Assembly (NCBI GenBank): GCA_019188255.1
Contig: JAETXT010000001.1
Coordinates: 8,494,001 to 8,558,000 of the forward strand
Length of the DNA stretch: 64,000 nt
Direction of reading: 5' to 3'
Source: Verticillium longisporum
Taxonomy: Eukaryota; Ascomycota; Sordariomycetes; Glomerellales; Plectosphaerellaceae
Below, piece by piece: positions 36,736-49,916 of the stretch. A program made the position numbers and the translations under genes. Within the stretch, counting starts at the first letter, position 1, and every line of letters starts with the position of its first letter. The notes under the pieces are model-generated. The model ran no database searches, was not told the origin of the DNA, and worked only from the letters and a program-made list of their open reading frames with translations.

Positions 36736-38819
36736 GCAACCCGCTTGTCTCCCTGAACTTGCACATCGCGATCGAGGATCACCAGGCATGGGTCCTCGAG
36801 AGTGTGAGGGAAAAAATTCAAAGGTCCCCTCGGGTGTGTCTTGATCTTCGCTCTGACGTCTGACGTCTAGCGAGTCGGGGCGGCTGGTCGGCTGGGTTGT
36901 GCTATTCGCCGTCGCTTCGTCGAGCGCCCGCCAAGCGCTCTCGTCCGATGATGTGCGAAACATGCTGGGTTGGATCAGCTTCTCTTCGTGAGACAGATGG
37001 CTTTCTCACCCCATCCGCCGTGCCTTGTGTCCAGTCATCCGATGCGGGTTTCGAATGCTGCTGAACGTGCACGCTGTGCTTTCGTCGTCTCCACCTCCTC
37101 CCTGGGTTGCGAGGTGTCTCTTGTCTGTGCCACGGCGACGGCGACGGCGACGGCTACGGCTACTACGTCACTGGCGAGGCCGTGCTATTGATCACCGCGT
37201 GTGTGCATGAGGGTAGGGATGTTATTATCCAGAGATGCATCAATTACGTCTGTCTAAACCCCGTCTATAGTGTTTTGTTTGTAGATCAGTATGTCACTCT
37301 AGGCCGCATAAATCGCCACCGCCCGATGAACCACAGTCCGATGGTGAGGATTGAACCGTTCCGGAGCCAGTGACCCCGTTGCAGGCCATTGCGCCTCATC
37401 GCAACCCCGTTTCCCGCTTCTGTCGGTTGCGCGGCCTGCCGTGTGCTTGTAGTACAGACTTACGCGGGCCGCCTCGCGCACCGAAACAATGCGGCTCTCC
37501 ATCTGGGAGATACATCTTTCCAGCCTGGTCCATCTGCGTTAACGTGATTGCTGCCTTGCGCTTCTGCCTGGTATTCCCGTCACTTGCGCCCATATTCGTG
37601 ATACCGACGTGCCGTCGAGTGGTACAGCCGGACGAACTGCAGATGGGGCGTTGGGCGTGTGCTCCTCGTCGAAAGTGAAGGAATCTGAGCCTCCCCGGCC
37701 AGACTCGCACAAGCACGGCGTCGAGCTGGTCCTGCATGCGGCTCGCCGGGGGTCGTAGATGGCAGTCGCTGCCGACGTTGAAACAGTAAGCAGTCGATGT
37801 AAGCGGTAATAGTATGTTTGTTTGAACCTGCAAAACAAGTCACTAATTCTACTATTCGGATCATGTTTCAAGTAGAATCTTGTCTGGATTGTTTGTGTCT
37901 GTATGAACTCTCAATCATGCTAGCAACTTCAAGCTCCTGATATCAAACTCCAACGCGACAAGACATTCCGCGACGAAAGCCCACGTGAGGATATCGTACA
38001 GACTGCCGTCCCACCGTCTCCTGCGCGTGCCACATCCCGTCGTTCGCCCCAGCAAAGCGCCCGTCCCACCTCGTCATCCGCCTCTGCGACCAAGTCGTGA
38101 TACCTGGCCATGCTGGGGCACGCGAACGGTGCAACGATGGGGTCATGAGAGTTCACCACAGCCTCCCTGGCGCCCGGATCTTCAGGACTGCATGCTCCGT
38201 CTGTGACGGGGTGTGTTTATCGAGGCGAATCGTCCTCCAGAGGTCTTTCTGTGCGGACTTTGGCCCTTGGAACTTTGTCCTTGCAGAGATTCACCAGCCG
38301 CTCGGCCTGTGTGCAGGCCACGAGACGGTGTCGTGTTTGGCCCCCCCGAGGTCGCGAAGAACCTGGTTCCGCCGAGCAGACTAGCTGCATCGGCAAGTCA
38401 GGAAAGCGTCACATTCGGACGGCGGCACCATACGCCGTGTGGAAGCATAGAATAGGCCTTCCACCGGCATCGTCGCCGGCTCTGTGGCGGAGTGCAGGCT
38501 TCATATCCATCGAGGCTTAGCGTTTTCATCTCATGCAAGCAGGGATGCCATGCGCGCAACACTCAAGGTGATGCACTGGGCTATCCTCCCATTCTAAAGC
38601 CGAGTCATTTCGAAAAAATAAGTTTATTACTGCTATCCAGCAGTACCAACTCTAACCTAGACATCTAACCCGATCACGATTCGTATCATGATGCATGCGG
38701 GGCGCTCCATGCAGTCAGCCCCCCATGGCACGCCGTGTAGGCCGGAGGAAGGCATATTCACAGCCAGCGTTGCATCTTCCTCCCTCGCCCTCGCCTCCTC
38801 CATTACTGCCACGCCTCCC

Positions 38820-41711
38820 CTACCGCTTCGCAGGGGGCAGTCTTGCCGTGAAGAAGGGGTGCTTCAGGGCGTCCAAGGGTTTGATCCGCTTCTCCGGGTT
38901 CAGCGCTAGGCAGTGTTCGAGCAGGTCGATAAAGTGGTTGAGATCCCTGGTCTCGGCATCGCTCATCCCCGCCGCTGCAGTTGTGAGGCGCGTACGCAGG
39001 TCGCGAGTGGGCTTCACGATCGACAGGGTTCTGACGGCAGTCTGTAGGACAAGGCGTGTCAGCATGGTGCTCTTCAATATTTCCATTTCAGACAGCGCGA
39101 GAGTCATCTTCCGATTCAACGCCAGCCTATCAGCTGGACGTGTTGGCTCGAACTTGAGGCCTGCCGGACAGGGTGGGAGCGGGAGGATGCTATGCAGGCG
39201 GGCACGCCATAACATCGGGGGCCAACATCGCGCGACCGGCCTCCTCAGGCGAAGCTTTTAGACATCTTCAATCGCATATGCCGGCACCAGCCCACGCGCC
39301 GGCCGTTGTGAAGGACGCCGGGAGTGACGGCTCCACACCCGACCTGCAGGATCTGACCGCGCCCCCAGCGCTTATAGCAAGCGAGAACAAGAATAGCAGC
39401 ACGGCCAAGGGGGGTGGCCCCACGGGATTGGAAGGATGAAGGATCAAGCCGTCGATGACAGGAAGAAGAAAGCAGAGTCACATACCTTGCCGAGCACCTT
39501 GTCATGCTCAACGCTGATGAAGTTGCCCAAATCGTCGAAATGCATCGCTGAGAGCTGACCTCGCTTGTAGAGCTTTGGCGTGATCTTGCCACGTACTTCC
39601 ATGATGGCCTTGAGCATCTGATTGTTACTGTCACCCGTGAACAAAATCTTGCCAGTGTAAAGCTCATAGAGGGTGCAACTGATGGACCACATGTCGAGGG
39701 CGTAATCGTACGGCATCCCCAGAATGACTTCGGAGGCGCGGTAGAAGCGAGTGACGAGGTACGGCGTGATCTCGTTGTGCGCCGTGGCAGCGTCTGACCG
39801 ATCAACACCCGTTCCCAGATCACAGATCTTGAGCACGTTTCGATTCTCGTTGACCAAGATATTGTCAGGCTTCAGATCGGCGTGGATGATGGTGCATTTG
39901 CGCATGTGAGCCAGTCCCACAAAGATCTGGTGCGCGTACGCCCTGGTCGCCCCCAGGTTGATGCCAACATTGTTACCAAACTTGCGCAGCACTTCTCGCA
40001 AGTTGAGACTAAGGTTCTCAAACGCCATGCAAAGATGGCCGTTGAAGTCGAAATGTCGCTCAAACTTGACAATATGCTTTCGGTTTTCGGGATCAGCATC
40101 ATTGAGCTTCTGCAGGATGGAGATCTCGGTAAAGCCGCCCTTGCGTAGTGCATCGTTGTTGCGCATGATCTTGATGGCAACGAGCTTCTTCGTCGTAATG
40201 TCAACAGCGCGCGCCACGCCTGAGAACATGCCCTTGCCGAGCATAGACTGAACCTGATACCGACCGTTCATGACCTCGCCAATGCGGATCTTATAGTATC
40301 CTTCCTTGTCGTCACCGTCGAGGATGCCACCCACTGGTTGAGCTTGGCCTGGTGTTCCCTTGTCTTGGTTCACAACCTTGGCCTCAGACTGCTTCGGGGC
40401 GGCGTACTTTTCCTCATCAAAGTCGTCGGCAAACATGTCAAAGTCATCGTCGTCGTCGTCATCTTTGCCGTTTGTGTCTTTTGCCTGTGTAGGTTCAGGT
40501 TCTGTCATGTCGGCCTGTGATTCAGCAAGGGCCTCGCCGTGCAGACCGACGTTACCGTGCCGCAACTCATCGCGCTTTCCATCCTCTTGCATGTCAGCAG
40601 TCGGATCGTAATCAGCAGCCGACGGACCATCGTCGTCCAAGTCATTGACCACATGTCGGTTGATGAGATCCGTTTCGGTCAATATGTCAAGAGCTGGTGA
40701 TCGGACATCCCGGGGAGCGTTGGAGCTCGGGGAACCCATGTCTGTCAAATTAGCACGAGCGACCATGATGGAAGAGAGGCACCAACCTGATAATGGGGTG
40801 TCGACGTCCGTTCGTGACGGTGTGCCCTGTCGAGTGTACGCTGGAGAAGAAATGGTCGAGCGATCAGCAGCATGCACGGCATGAACCAAGAGAGGTGTAG
40901 CGGAACTGGACTTGGCCAGGAGCTCAGCACGACGCTTACGTCGGCGCTCAATCTCGGCTTCCTCGTCGATGACGGCCGGCTCTTCAAAATCCTGAAGGTC
41001 ATCCTGAGGGGGCTCTTTGCCGTTTGCCTCGCCGTTTGCATGTTCTTTGAGAGGTTTAGCAACTTCTTTGGGAGCACGTGGATCATCTCCTACTGAGGCC
41101 CGTTTGAACGACGAGAGTCCATTTCTGAAGTCACGCTGGTTCTGATCATGCTGATGTGCTGATCGCGAGACGTCAGCGCTGCGTGTAGGACCCTGGTCAT
41201 CCCTCCTATATCTATCGTCTCGCCCGGAGCCGCGGGAGCCTCGGTAGGGTGAGCGACTGCGTTGTCGGGGCCTCTTGTCGGGGTACCGGTCCTGATCCTG
41301 CCCGCGCGGGCGACCAGACTCACGGCCGTGATCTCCGTTGCGCCCATCGTAGCTGTGGTTGGAGGCACGCGAGGGCGACCGGTCCCTGTCTTCGTATGAG
41401 ATGCGCGAGGACCGCGCATCGTCGCGATCGTGGTCTTCGTAGTGCACGCGGAAGCGACGGGGGTGGTCTCGTGCCCGGCCTCCGTAGTCGAGGTCGTCGC
41501 GCGCCCGCTTGAAGCCGCGGGGTGAGGGGCTGCGTCGTGACGGGCCGCGCCGCGGGCTGCCGTATTCGGGGGAGCGCGATGCCGCGTATCTATCTCGGGT
41601 TCTGTCTGGGCGGTCAACACCGTTTCCGTCAAGCTTCTTCGGCAGTGAAGTTGCCTTCAAGTCTCCAGCATCGTGCTCGACGATCTCTCCCTCGTCGGAG
41701 CTCGACGTCAT
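38820..41711 (-). CDS. prp4: PRP4-type spliceosomal Ser/Thr kinase
   Basis: Model complement(join(38820..39041,39486..40741,40787..41711)), 800 residues, phases close. The N-terminal ~300 residues are Arg/Asp/Ser-rich (RS-like, RYAASRSPEYGSPRRG). An acidic segment (DDDDDDDFDMFADDFDEEKY) precedes the kinase domain (~472-793). Motifs: GKGMFSGVARAVD, VAIKIM, IHADLKPDNIL (HAD instead of HRD, as in PRP4 kinases), CDLGTG (DLG instead of DFG), and YLVTRFYRASEVILGMPYDY. PRP4 kinase phosphorylates U4/U6.U5 tri-snRNP proteins and is needed for spliceosome activation in the nucleus. The 45-nt intron at 40742-40786 is open in frame, so it is supported only by its CTAAT branch site and CAG acceptor. The last intron (444 nt) is much longer than the others but joins DKVLGK to TAVRTLSIVKPTRDL exactly as homologues read. 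Confidence 0.93.
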
Positions 41712-42310
41712 CGTTATGCTGCACGCGCTGTGCGTGCAGGGTAATATACAAGTCCGGCAGAGGGGAGCCCCCTAGGCTTTTGATGCGCGAGGCAGAACGT
41801 GTCAGCAAGGGTCTTTGGAGGCGTTTGAAAGCGGCAGGAATCAAGGCGAACCGGATGACTCTGTCGACTCAGCTCATAGGGTAAGAACGACGGCCAAGAG
41901 GCAGGGTAAAAGCGATGGTGTAGGTAGAGTCAAGGGCAATTGGCAGCGCAGTTGGTAGTGTTGGGTCTGCTTGACACTGTCACAGCAATGGGTTGAAGGT
42001 ATTCGCGTGACGTCGGCACAAAGGGACTCGCCGAGACGAGGCAGATGGATGCACCCAGCCAGGAAGGCTGGAGAGTGGTGATAACGGAGTAAAATCGGGT
42101 CGCAGATAAGACCACGTTTAATTGCATTAACCGAGATCCCTGACCGCCGCCCCGATGAGGGGCAATTTTCACCCCTCCAAGACTGCTTGTCCAGTTGGAG
42201 CGCTAGGCCGTCTGTCGTCGCTTTCTGCATCGCGTCCAACTTTGAACATCTGATCACCTTGCTGTTCCACTCCACTAAGACCCAGCACTCACCAGATACA
42301 AACCAGCACA
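41712..42310. promoter_or_regulatory. Divergent promoter region of PRP4 and TMA7
   Basis: A 600-bp interval between two housekeeping genes transcribed away from each other. It contains no open frame worth calling. Confidence 0.5.
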
Positions 42311-42653
42311 ATGGGTGGCGCAAACCGCGATGGTTGGTCCCCTCTTTCCCCCGCCCGTTCAACATGGAACAAGTACGGGCCGCCCTATGAATCGCAGCTG
42401 ACGAAGTTCACAGGTGGCAAGGCCAAGCCTCTGAAGGCCCCCAAGAAGCAGAACAAGGAGATGGACGAAGAGGACATTGCCTTTGCCGAGAAGAAGAAGG
42501 CCGGTACGTTGACCTCATTCAAGTTCCCCTCGATCTTTGTGCTGATGATACTGCGCCACAACAGAGGAGAAGGCCCGCAAGGAGATGGCTCTCAAGGCCC
42601 AGGGCAAGGGCCCTCTGGCGAGCGGCGGCATCAAGAAGAGTGGCAAGAAATAG
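42311..42653 (+). CDS. TMA7: TMA7, translation machinery-associated protein 7
   Basis: Three exons, join(42311..42332,42414..42503,42565..42653), encode 66 residues. The first exon has only 22 nt (MGGANRD), and the splice at an 81-nt intron yields MGGANRDGGKAKPLKAPKK, the invariant N-terminus of TMA7. The second intron (61 nt, gtacgt...aacag) joins KKKA to EEKARKEMALKAQGKGP; the protein ends SGGIKKSGKK. The length agrees with the 64-residue yeast protein. TMA7 is a small, basic, Lys-rich factor that co-purifies with ribosomes; its loss mildly alters translation. The gene would be missed by simple ORF calling because both introns are needed to see it. Confidence 0.95.
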
Positions 42654-42922
42654 ACGTTCCGAATCGACCATCGACAACCGGACTGAAAGGCACGATCTGC
42701 CCTGGAGTAACATGGACATCAAGGCGCGAGGTGTGCTCCGCGCGCGGGAATGGAGTCATTTGGCTTAGACAGCATTTGATACCTGAATTATGACAATTAC
42801 GGACATGTATGCGGTGATACAAGCTGACCGACAAGAGTTCAGACCATGGACATGGTATGATAGACCTAACGAGCAGGCTACGAGGACCGCAAAAGTTCCG
42901 CCAACACGATGGCCTTGTCATA

Positions 42923-43042
42923 CGATGGCTAATCTAGTACGAATATTTCATATCATTAAGGATCTGGCCCGTCCTGAGCACCTTACCGATGGCTGATTTT
43001 GTAAGACTGTTTCATTATCATTAGGGATCTGGCTCGTCCTGA
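42923..43042. repeat. Diverged tandem duplication, ~64-bp period
   Basis: Copy A (42923-42978) and copy B (42987-43042) both begin CGATGGCT and end GGATCTGGCYCGTCCTGA, with scattered differences, several of them transitions, between. It lies in the shared 3' flank of TMA7 and the PAQR gene. Confidence 0.8.
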
Positions 43043-43062
43043 ATACTCGGGTCAACCCGTGT

Positions 43063-44092
43063 CTAATTCGCCAAGCAAGCCGCCTCGGGCCCGTGGTGGT
43101 AATCAAAGGCCCTCCCCATACCATACAGATGCGTCGCCGCCGCCATGACGACAAACAAGTGGAAGATCTGATGGGAGCTGCCCCAAATGTCGAACCGCTT
43201 CGGGTAGCTCCTCTCAGGCCACCTCGCCGCGTACAGGAACGCGCCGACAACATACATGGCGCCGTGCGCCAGGAGCCAGCTCAGGCTCATGCGGCGCTCG
43301 AGCTCAGCACGCCCGTAGATGACCAGGCCGTGGACGACGGGGACGACGCCTGACGTGCCGAGGCCGACGAACATGGCGGCGCGGAAGGGGCGCCAGGCCG
43401 GCGTGCGGAAGACCTCGAGCCAGGAGACGACGCCGCAGCCGATGCCGAGGAGAGAGATCTGGAACAGGTCCTGTCAGCGCTGCGCCTTGCTTCAGGGGAG
43501 ACGGGTGGCGAAAGTGGCTTACGATGGAGAGGTAGAGCGTCATGAGGTGCGGATGGCAGTCGAACCCGTAGTATAAAGCCGGCACGTAGCTCCCAACAAT
43601 GAGGAGTACGATCCCGGTGTAGTCGAGCTTGTTCCCCCAGCGCGCGACAGCCGGTGAGTGATTCGACAGGGCGTGGTACGTGGCGCTCATGCCCATGCAC
43701 GCAACGGCGCCGGCGAAGAAGCAGCCGAAGGCGCGCACGTCGGCCGTGGTGGCAGACGCATACCGGGGAACTACCTCGTGGTAAAGAAATATCCCGAAAA
43801 CGAGGAAGAAGAGCGATCCAACAAGGTGTGACCAGATGTTGACCGACTCATTGTGGAGGTAGCTCAGGCTGGCGAAGGAGCCGGAGTATGAATTGGAGTC
43901 AGGGCGGTAGCCTGTGTGGATGAAAGCATTGTCACGCCGCCAGGGCGCGAGGTCGTTCCAGTCCACGACGCGCCTGAAATTATCCTCGATTTTGGTTTCG
44001 ATTTTCTTGGCTGTTGTGAGCAGGGGATCTGTTGCTGGGTGGATGGGCGACGGCTGACGATGGCGCAAGCCTGTGGGTGTTGATTCTTTCAT
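43063..44092 (-). CDS. PAQR / haemolysin-III family seven-helix membrane protein (Izh-like)
   Basis: Model complement(join(43063..43470,43523..44092)), 325 residues, one 52-nt intron. The cytosolic N-terminus leads into DNAFIHTGYRPDSNSYSGSF and NESVNIWSHLVGSLFFLVFG, the PAQR signature. Seven hydrophobic helices follow. Candidate metal ligands typical of the family are visible: the SATYHALSNH motif after helix 2 and SSHQIFHLFVV at the last helix. Members include adiponectin receptors and yeast Izh proteins, which act in lipid (ceramidase-like) and zinc homeostasis signalling. Start chosen at MKESTPTGL because nothing upstream in frame looks coding. It is convergent with TMA7, and its 3' flank holds a diverged tandem duplication. 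Confidence 0.93.
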
Positions 44093-44478
44093 GGTCTTTT
44101 CGTACGAGGCACTTATTTTACCCTTTCGAGACTGATTGAGACTCAATCCTTTAGCGATGCAGATGATTCTTCTCTTATCATTTCCTAGGTCTCCCAACAG
44201 TCGACATTGAGCCCGTTGACGGCCTTGGATGATCGTTTTGTTGGGAATATCCACATGTCGAACGTCCGATGGTCCGAGGCACGTTTGGCACGATTTGAGG
44301 CCCACAGCTGGCGTCCATTGGCGGCAGCTGTGTTACAATGGGCCACCCGATGGAGACGACATAACTCGACAACAAGCACCCGGGCTTCTATGTGAAGCAC
44401 CTCACAGAAAATGGGTTATTGTTGGCTGACGTTCTTATATCAACTGAGGGTATTATCGTTGGTCGATCGACTAGGGCT
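44093..44478. other. Intergenic, PAQR gene to Tfc6 gene
   Basis: A 386-bp spacer that serves as the promoter of the PAQR gene and the 3' flank of Tfc6. I see nothing else in it. Confidence 0.5.
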
Positions 44479-46793
44479 TTATTCTGGCAGGTAATCCACG
44501 CCGAGGTCCATCACCTTGACCAACCCTGACGCCAGCGATATGGCCGCCCAGCAAGCAAACTCCATATTCGGATTCCAGGCCATAGCCGTAGCCCTCGATA
44601 GCGGTTCTCGCAGGATGATCTTCTCAGGGTCAGCATAGAGGCCGCCGTCTTCGTCATTCTCCCCAGCTCCTGCAGCCCCCGGGTCCGCCTCCTCCTCTGC
44701 CTTCTTCTTCGCCTTCTTCAGCCGTGGGATGGCCCTACTCTTCTTCTTCGGCGGTCGTGCCGAAGGCGTGTTCCGCGCCAAGTTGATCAACGCCTGCGGG
44801 CCCTTGTTCATGACGGGCTTCCACCCCTGCACGATTCGGGACACGCCGCGGCAAGGGTCATCGGGCGGGTTGAGGTCGGCGCCAAGGCGCATGCGCGGAA
44901 TGTGCTCGTGCTCGAAGAGCTTCAGCTTCCATGCGGGCGGGTAGTGGCGAGGAGCGAAGACGCGGTGCATGGGGTTGCAAGCCCATACGGTGCCGTCGAG
45001 GAAGGCGATGAGCACGAAAGGGTGCTGTACGCCAACGGCGAGGCATGACAGGAGGGCGTCGCCATCGATGACTTTGCGCATCGTGGCGGAAAAAGCCCGC
45101 GAATGAAAGAAGCCAACTGTGCTGTTGAGAGGCCGCGAGGACGGGGAAATGGAGACGAAGCCTTGAAGATGATCTGACCATTGCAAGAGATCTGGTTGGG
45201 GCACGATGGCGGGATTCGTCTGTGACGTCGTCTCGACGCTGGGATCGAGCAGGTCGATGACGATGGTCAGGCCACTGACGGGAGTCGAAGCCACGAGATA
45301 AGGATTCGAGGGGTAGCCTGTGGCTAGGTGGTAGACGTGTGTGCTATGTACGGCATGTCGTGAGAGGCACTTCGAAGGATGGAGAGACCAGAGTGCAATG
45401 GATCCGTCAGTATGTGCAGTGACAATGCGGTTGGTTCCAGACCAAGCAAATATAGTGACACTTGCTGGAAGACCCGGTAGAATTCCTATCGTGGCCATGG
45501 AAGTCTCGATCTTGACTGCAACAACATGTCAGCTCGCCGGCGAATCGCACTGGGACGGTACAACATACTGTAAGGACTTGACTCGTTGTCAGGTTCTTGC
45601 AAGTCAAGTATATGAACCTGGCGGTCGTTGCACAAGACAGCCAGGAGACCCAGGTGACCTTCAACAGCCGAAGGTACGGGGCACCAGTGCATGGTCTTCG
45701 CCCTGCCCCAATCGAAACAGAGAGTCTGAAGAAGCCGAGGTCGTTCCCTTGACGGATACTTCACACCATTGTCTGCCTGCTCCCACTTGAACTCCCATAA
45801 TTGGATGCGGCCCCGCTCCATCTCATCGTTCACATAGTCTTGTTCTTGCTGCCAATCGTAGTCTTGGTCGGTAAAGGGGCTCACGGCTAGTGCAAGGATC
45901 TGCGTCGTCGTCTTCGCCCGGGGAAGCCAGCTCATGCCCAGGACGAGACCGCCGACATCAAACATCCACCCGGCGGGCTTGTCGGCCGTCTTGTCCGTCT
46001 CCATGGTATCGGAACCGTATGGGAGGCCGTCCGAAGATAGGGCCGTAGTTTCGTTGAGGCCAAGGCTATACTGCTGCTGGTCGGGATATGGTCCGCTGAG
46101 GATTTTCAGTGCCCCGCCAATCGAAGACAGGTACGGCGTCGCCTCGAGCTCGTCCAACGGTCGCTGGACTTGGCCACGGTGCTCCTTGCGAACGCGCTCG
46201 TACCACTCACGCGCGATCGCAGCCTCGAGGGCCTCAAAGTCATCGCGAACCCACGGTGTCGGCTGTAGGGCCCATTCCTCATCCAGCAGTTTGCATGGCA
46301 GGACCTCGTACGGCGCCCATTTGCGGAACATGTCAGCAGCTCGCGCCGCGGCATGGGGATCGGGCCCGTAAAAGTCGTCCCAGAATGCCGTGCGTATCCA
46401 CGAGGAGAATATGCCGTGATGCATTCGCGTCTGTGTGAACCGGGACTCCTGCGGATACGGATCCATGGCGTTCGCGTCATGGCCAGGTGGTAATTTCCTG
46501 CGATTGTGGTAGCTTCGCTTCTTGCGGTTTAGGTTGGCTGTGCCGTTCGCATCATCGTCGCTGTCGATTGCAAGGAATGAGCCGTCTTTGATGTCGACGT
46601 CCGACTCGTCTGGCGCGATGAAATCGTCATCCTCTGCTGGCGCCGCCTCTGCGTCGACGACGAAGTTGTCATCATCGGAGGCTTCACGAGCAGCGCGTCG
46701 TGTTGACGTTCCATTGGTCTCTTCGTCGTCATCGAGTCCGTAGTCAATGGCCTCGGAGAATCTTTTTGAACGGTTCGATCTACGGGTTCTCAT
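44479..46793 (-). CDS. tfc6: TFIIIC subunit Tfc6 (Sfc6-like WD40 protein)
   Basis: Model complement(join(44479..45515,45569..46793)), 753 residues, one 53-nt intron. The start MRTRRSNRSKRFSEAIDYGL gives a basic then strongly acidic N-terminus (DDDNFVVDAEAAPAEDDDF), followed by a WD40-like body. Recognisable pieces are FTQTRMHHGIFSSWIR, GGLVLGMSWLPRAKTTTQIL, HLGLLAVLCNDRQVHILDL, TIFAWSGTNRIVTAHTDGSI (WD repeat) and TAMAWNPNMEFACWAAISLA near the end. In yeast this subunit belongs to the tauB arm of TFIIIC, which binds the B box of tRNA genes and recruits TFIIIB and Pol III. A basic patch (PPKKKSRAIPRLKKAKKK) may be a nuclear signal. The frame is open upstream to 47015, but the extra residues look like leader. 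The family call is from overall pattern, not a search. Confidence 0.82.
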
Positions 46794-47205
46794 GATGGCA
46801 AAGCAAGCTTGAGGGTCATGATGAGAAGTGTTCAGGTAAGAGGGCCAGGTGATTGATACAGCAAGATCGAGACGCTGGCATGGGCAGATTGTGAGCGAGC
46901 CGGTCGTTTGAAATCTGTATCTTTTCACCAAATTGATGCTCCGTGGCAATGCATGAGCTAGCGGTTGCAATCGTGTGTAGCATTCAATCGTTCCTTTCAA
47001 TGTAAAGTACTTCAAGCTATTCTCTGGTAGGTGCCTGCATGGATCTTTGGGTGCACAGGGCGCGATTCCGGCCGGAATGGGTGATCATATCGTTTAGAGA
47101 CATGTACATAACGTAAGAATGGTTCAGCCGTCTAAGTACATATTCCTGTAATAAGGCATTCAGCGCCTGTCCCTCGGACAGTATCCTACGATGTATCATC
47201 AGGGC
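46794..47205. other. Intergenic, Tfc6 gene to SRR1-like gene
   Basis: A 412-bp spacer that serves as the promoter of Tfc6 and the 3' flank of the SRR1-like gene. No other feature is seen. Confidence 0.5.
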
Positions 47206-48320
47206 TCATGGAGAGGTAGATCGCCTAATCAAAATCTCCAATGGGCCAAAGTGCTTGTCGCCAGATATACATACTCTTTCGTACTCGTCTCGAATCATCT
47301 TATCCACACGTGGAGACTCAGGATCAGTGCTGCCAACAGTTAGTCAGGGCGTTTGCTCGACTTGTGGGGCAGGGGTGTTCGTACGAAGGATAATTGAAGT
47401 TGATGCTACCGTACATCCAGATGATGATGCCTGGCCTGCTGATTTCTGTCACGATCTGCTTGACAGGGGCATTCGGGGAGAAGGACAAGACGATAGACTG
47501 CTCGTCGACCTCCAGGAAAGCCCTGGGATCTTCGACGACGCGAACGCCGGCTGCAGCCAAAGCCAGTCTGTCTGCGTCTGTGTAATCTGGATCTTGAGCG
47601 ATACACGCAAGCTCGTTCTTCGGGAAAACGATGTCTCGAAGTAGAAGCATCAGGGTGTGTTGGTGAATGGGTGTCTCGTTGAGGCCGCCTTTGAAGGTCA
47701 GCGAGCCGAAACCAAAGGCTACAATCTTGGTGAGAGTAGAAGGCAAGGCTTTCATGGTGAGGATCTTGCGTATCCGTTGGAAGTATCGAGAAGCCTCCCA
47801 CGTTCGAGCTTCTTGAAGCACTTGTTGCAGTTCGTGGTCTGTATACGTCGGAGGGTTGTATACCGACGTGTTGCTGGTTACATGTACCTCCTCCATGGGA
47901 AAGGAGACCTCGACGGTCAGGAAGTCATTGCGCGTCCGGAAGTCATTCTTGTTGCGCCAAATGGTGAGAGATTGGATCGGGTTATAGCGCAGTTTCGGGC
48001 GACGCCTAGCAAACACATCTTTAGTTCAGGGCACCAGGTGCTCGGTCTAGATGTAGATGTTATTCCTACGGTACATATTTTGTGTCTTTGCTCCCGCTGC
48101 ACGGACGTGGCCAGCTCATGACAGCAGCGGATTTGACCGCAACGCCATCGAGCCCCGTGGAGATAAAGTTCACATGCTGCCCTGCGCAGAAAGCGTCAAG
48201 CTGGTCTGCGCAGTGTTCGAGGGATTCCTTTGTAAACAACAGCGCGCCGTCATCATAGAGAGCCTGAGCGTGCTTGGCGGCTTCCAGCGGAGACGGCCCA
48301 CTGCCGTTTTGCGAGCTCAT
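47206..48320 (-). CDS. SRR1-like domain protein
   Basis: Three exons, complement(join(47206..47329,47415..48005,48070..48320)), 321 residues from the MSSQNGSG start (upstream in-frame ATGs at 48362 and 48440 are possible). Exon 1 reads ALYDDGALLFTKESLEHCAD; exon 2 has YNPIQSLTIWRNKNDF, then KIVAFGFGSLTF, ACIAQDPDYTDADRLALAAA and VDEQSIVLSFSPNAPVKQI, the core of the SRR1 domain. The 85-nt second intron joins IIIWI to TDPESPRVDKMIRDEYERV, restoring a sensible C-terminus; without it the frame ends early. The first intron (64 nt, donor gtagga) is the weakest part of the model. Plant SRR1 affects phytochrome B and clock signalling and human SRRD affects haem-linked regulation; the fungal role is not established. 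It diverges from DPM1. Confidence 0.85.
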
Positions 48321-49671
<1,351 letters not shown>

Positions 49672-49916
49672 AGGCGAGATGCAAAAAGAACACGACAGAG
49701 TGTTGTACGGAAAGGCGGGGATGCGCGTTGTTTGGCTTTGGCGTTGGGGTTGAGGGAACCCCCATCTTTACCAGTGCACTAGTGAGTGCATACATAGCTA
49801 ATTGTAGGTGACGTTGGCGATTTCAAAAGGGCACATGTTGTTTTGCACGAAAATATGATGCATGCATGCTAGAGCTGGCAGAAGGGGTACAGGTCCTTTT
49901 CATACACAGCTACACG

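Larger units (their letters stand above)
29818..38819. other. Nine-kilobase gene-poor region between two kinase genes
   Basis: I find no gene I can support. The left part is the upstream region of the Ran1-like kinase; the right end is the 3' flank of PRP4. It contains many simple repeats: GA run 32153-32175, TTG/CTG-rich 32690-32725, CA then CT run 33994-34026, poly-T 36720-36735, and (CGACGG)-type DNA 37127-37160. Open frames of 165 residues (33224-33721) and 252 residues (35430-36188) exist but have no signal, domain or coding-like composition. No tRNA-like B box was seen by eye. Confidence 0.45.

Noticed and set aside
46794..47015. N-terminal extension of Tfc6
   Set aside because: Cys/His/Leu-mixed leader-like sequence; MRTRRSNRSKR begins a clear basic-acidic N-terminus.
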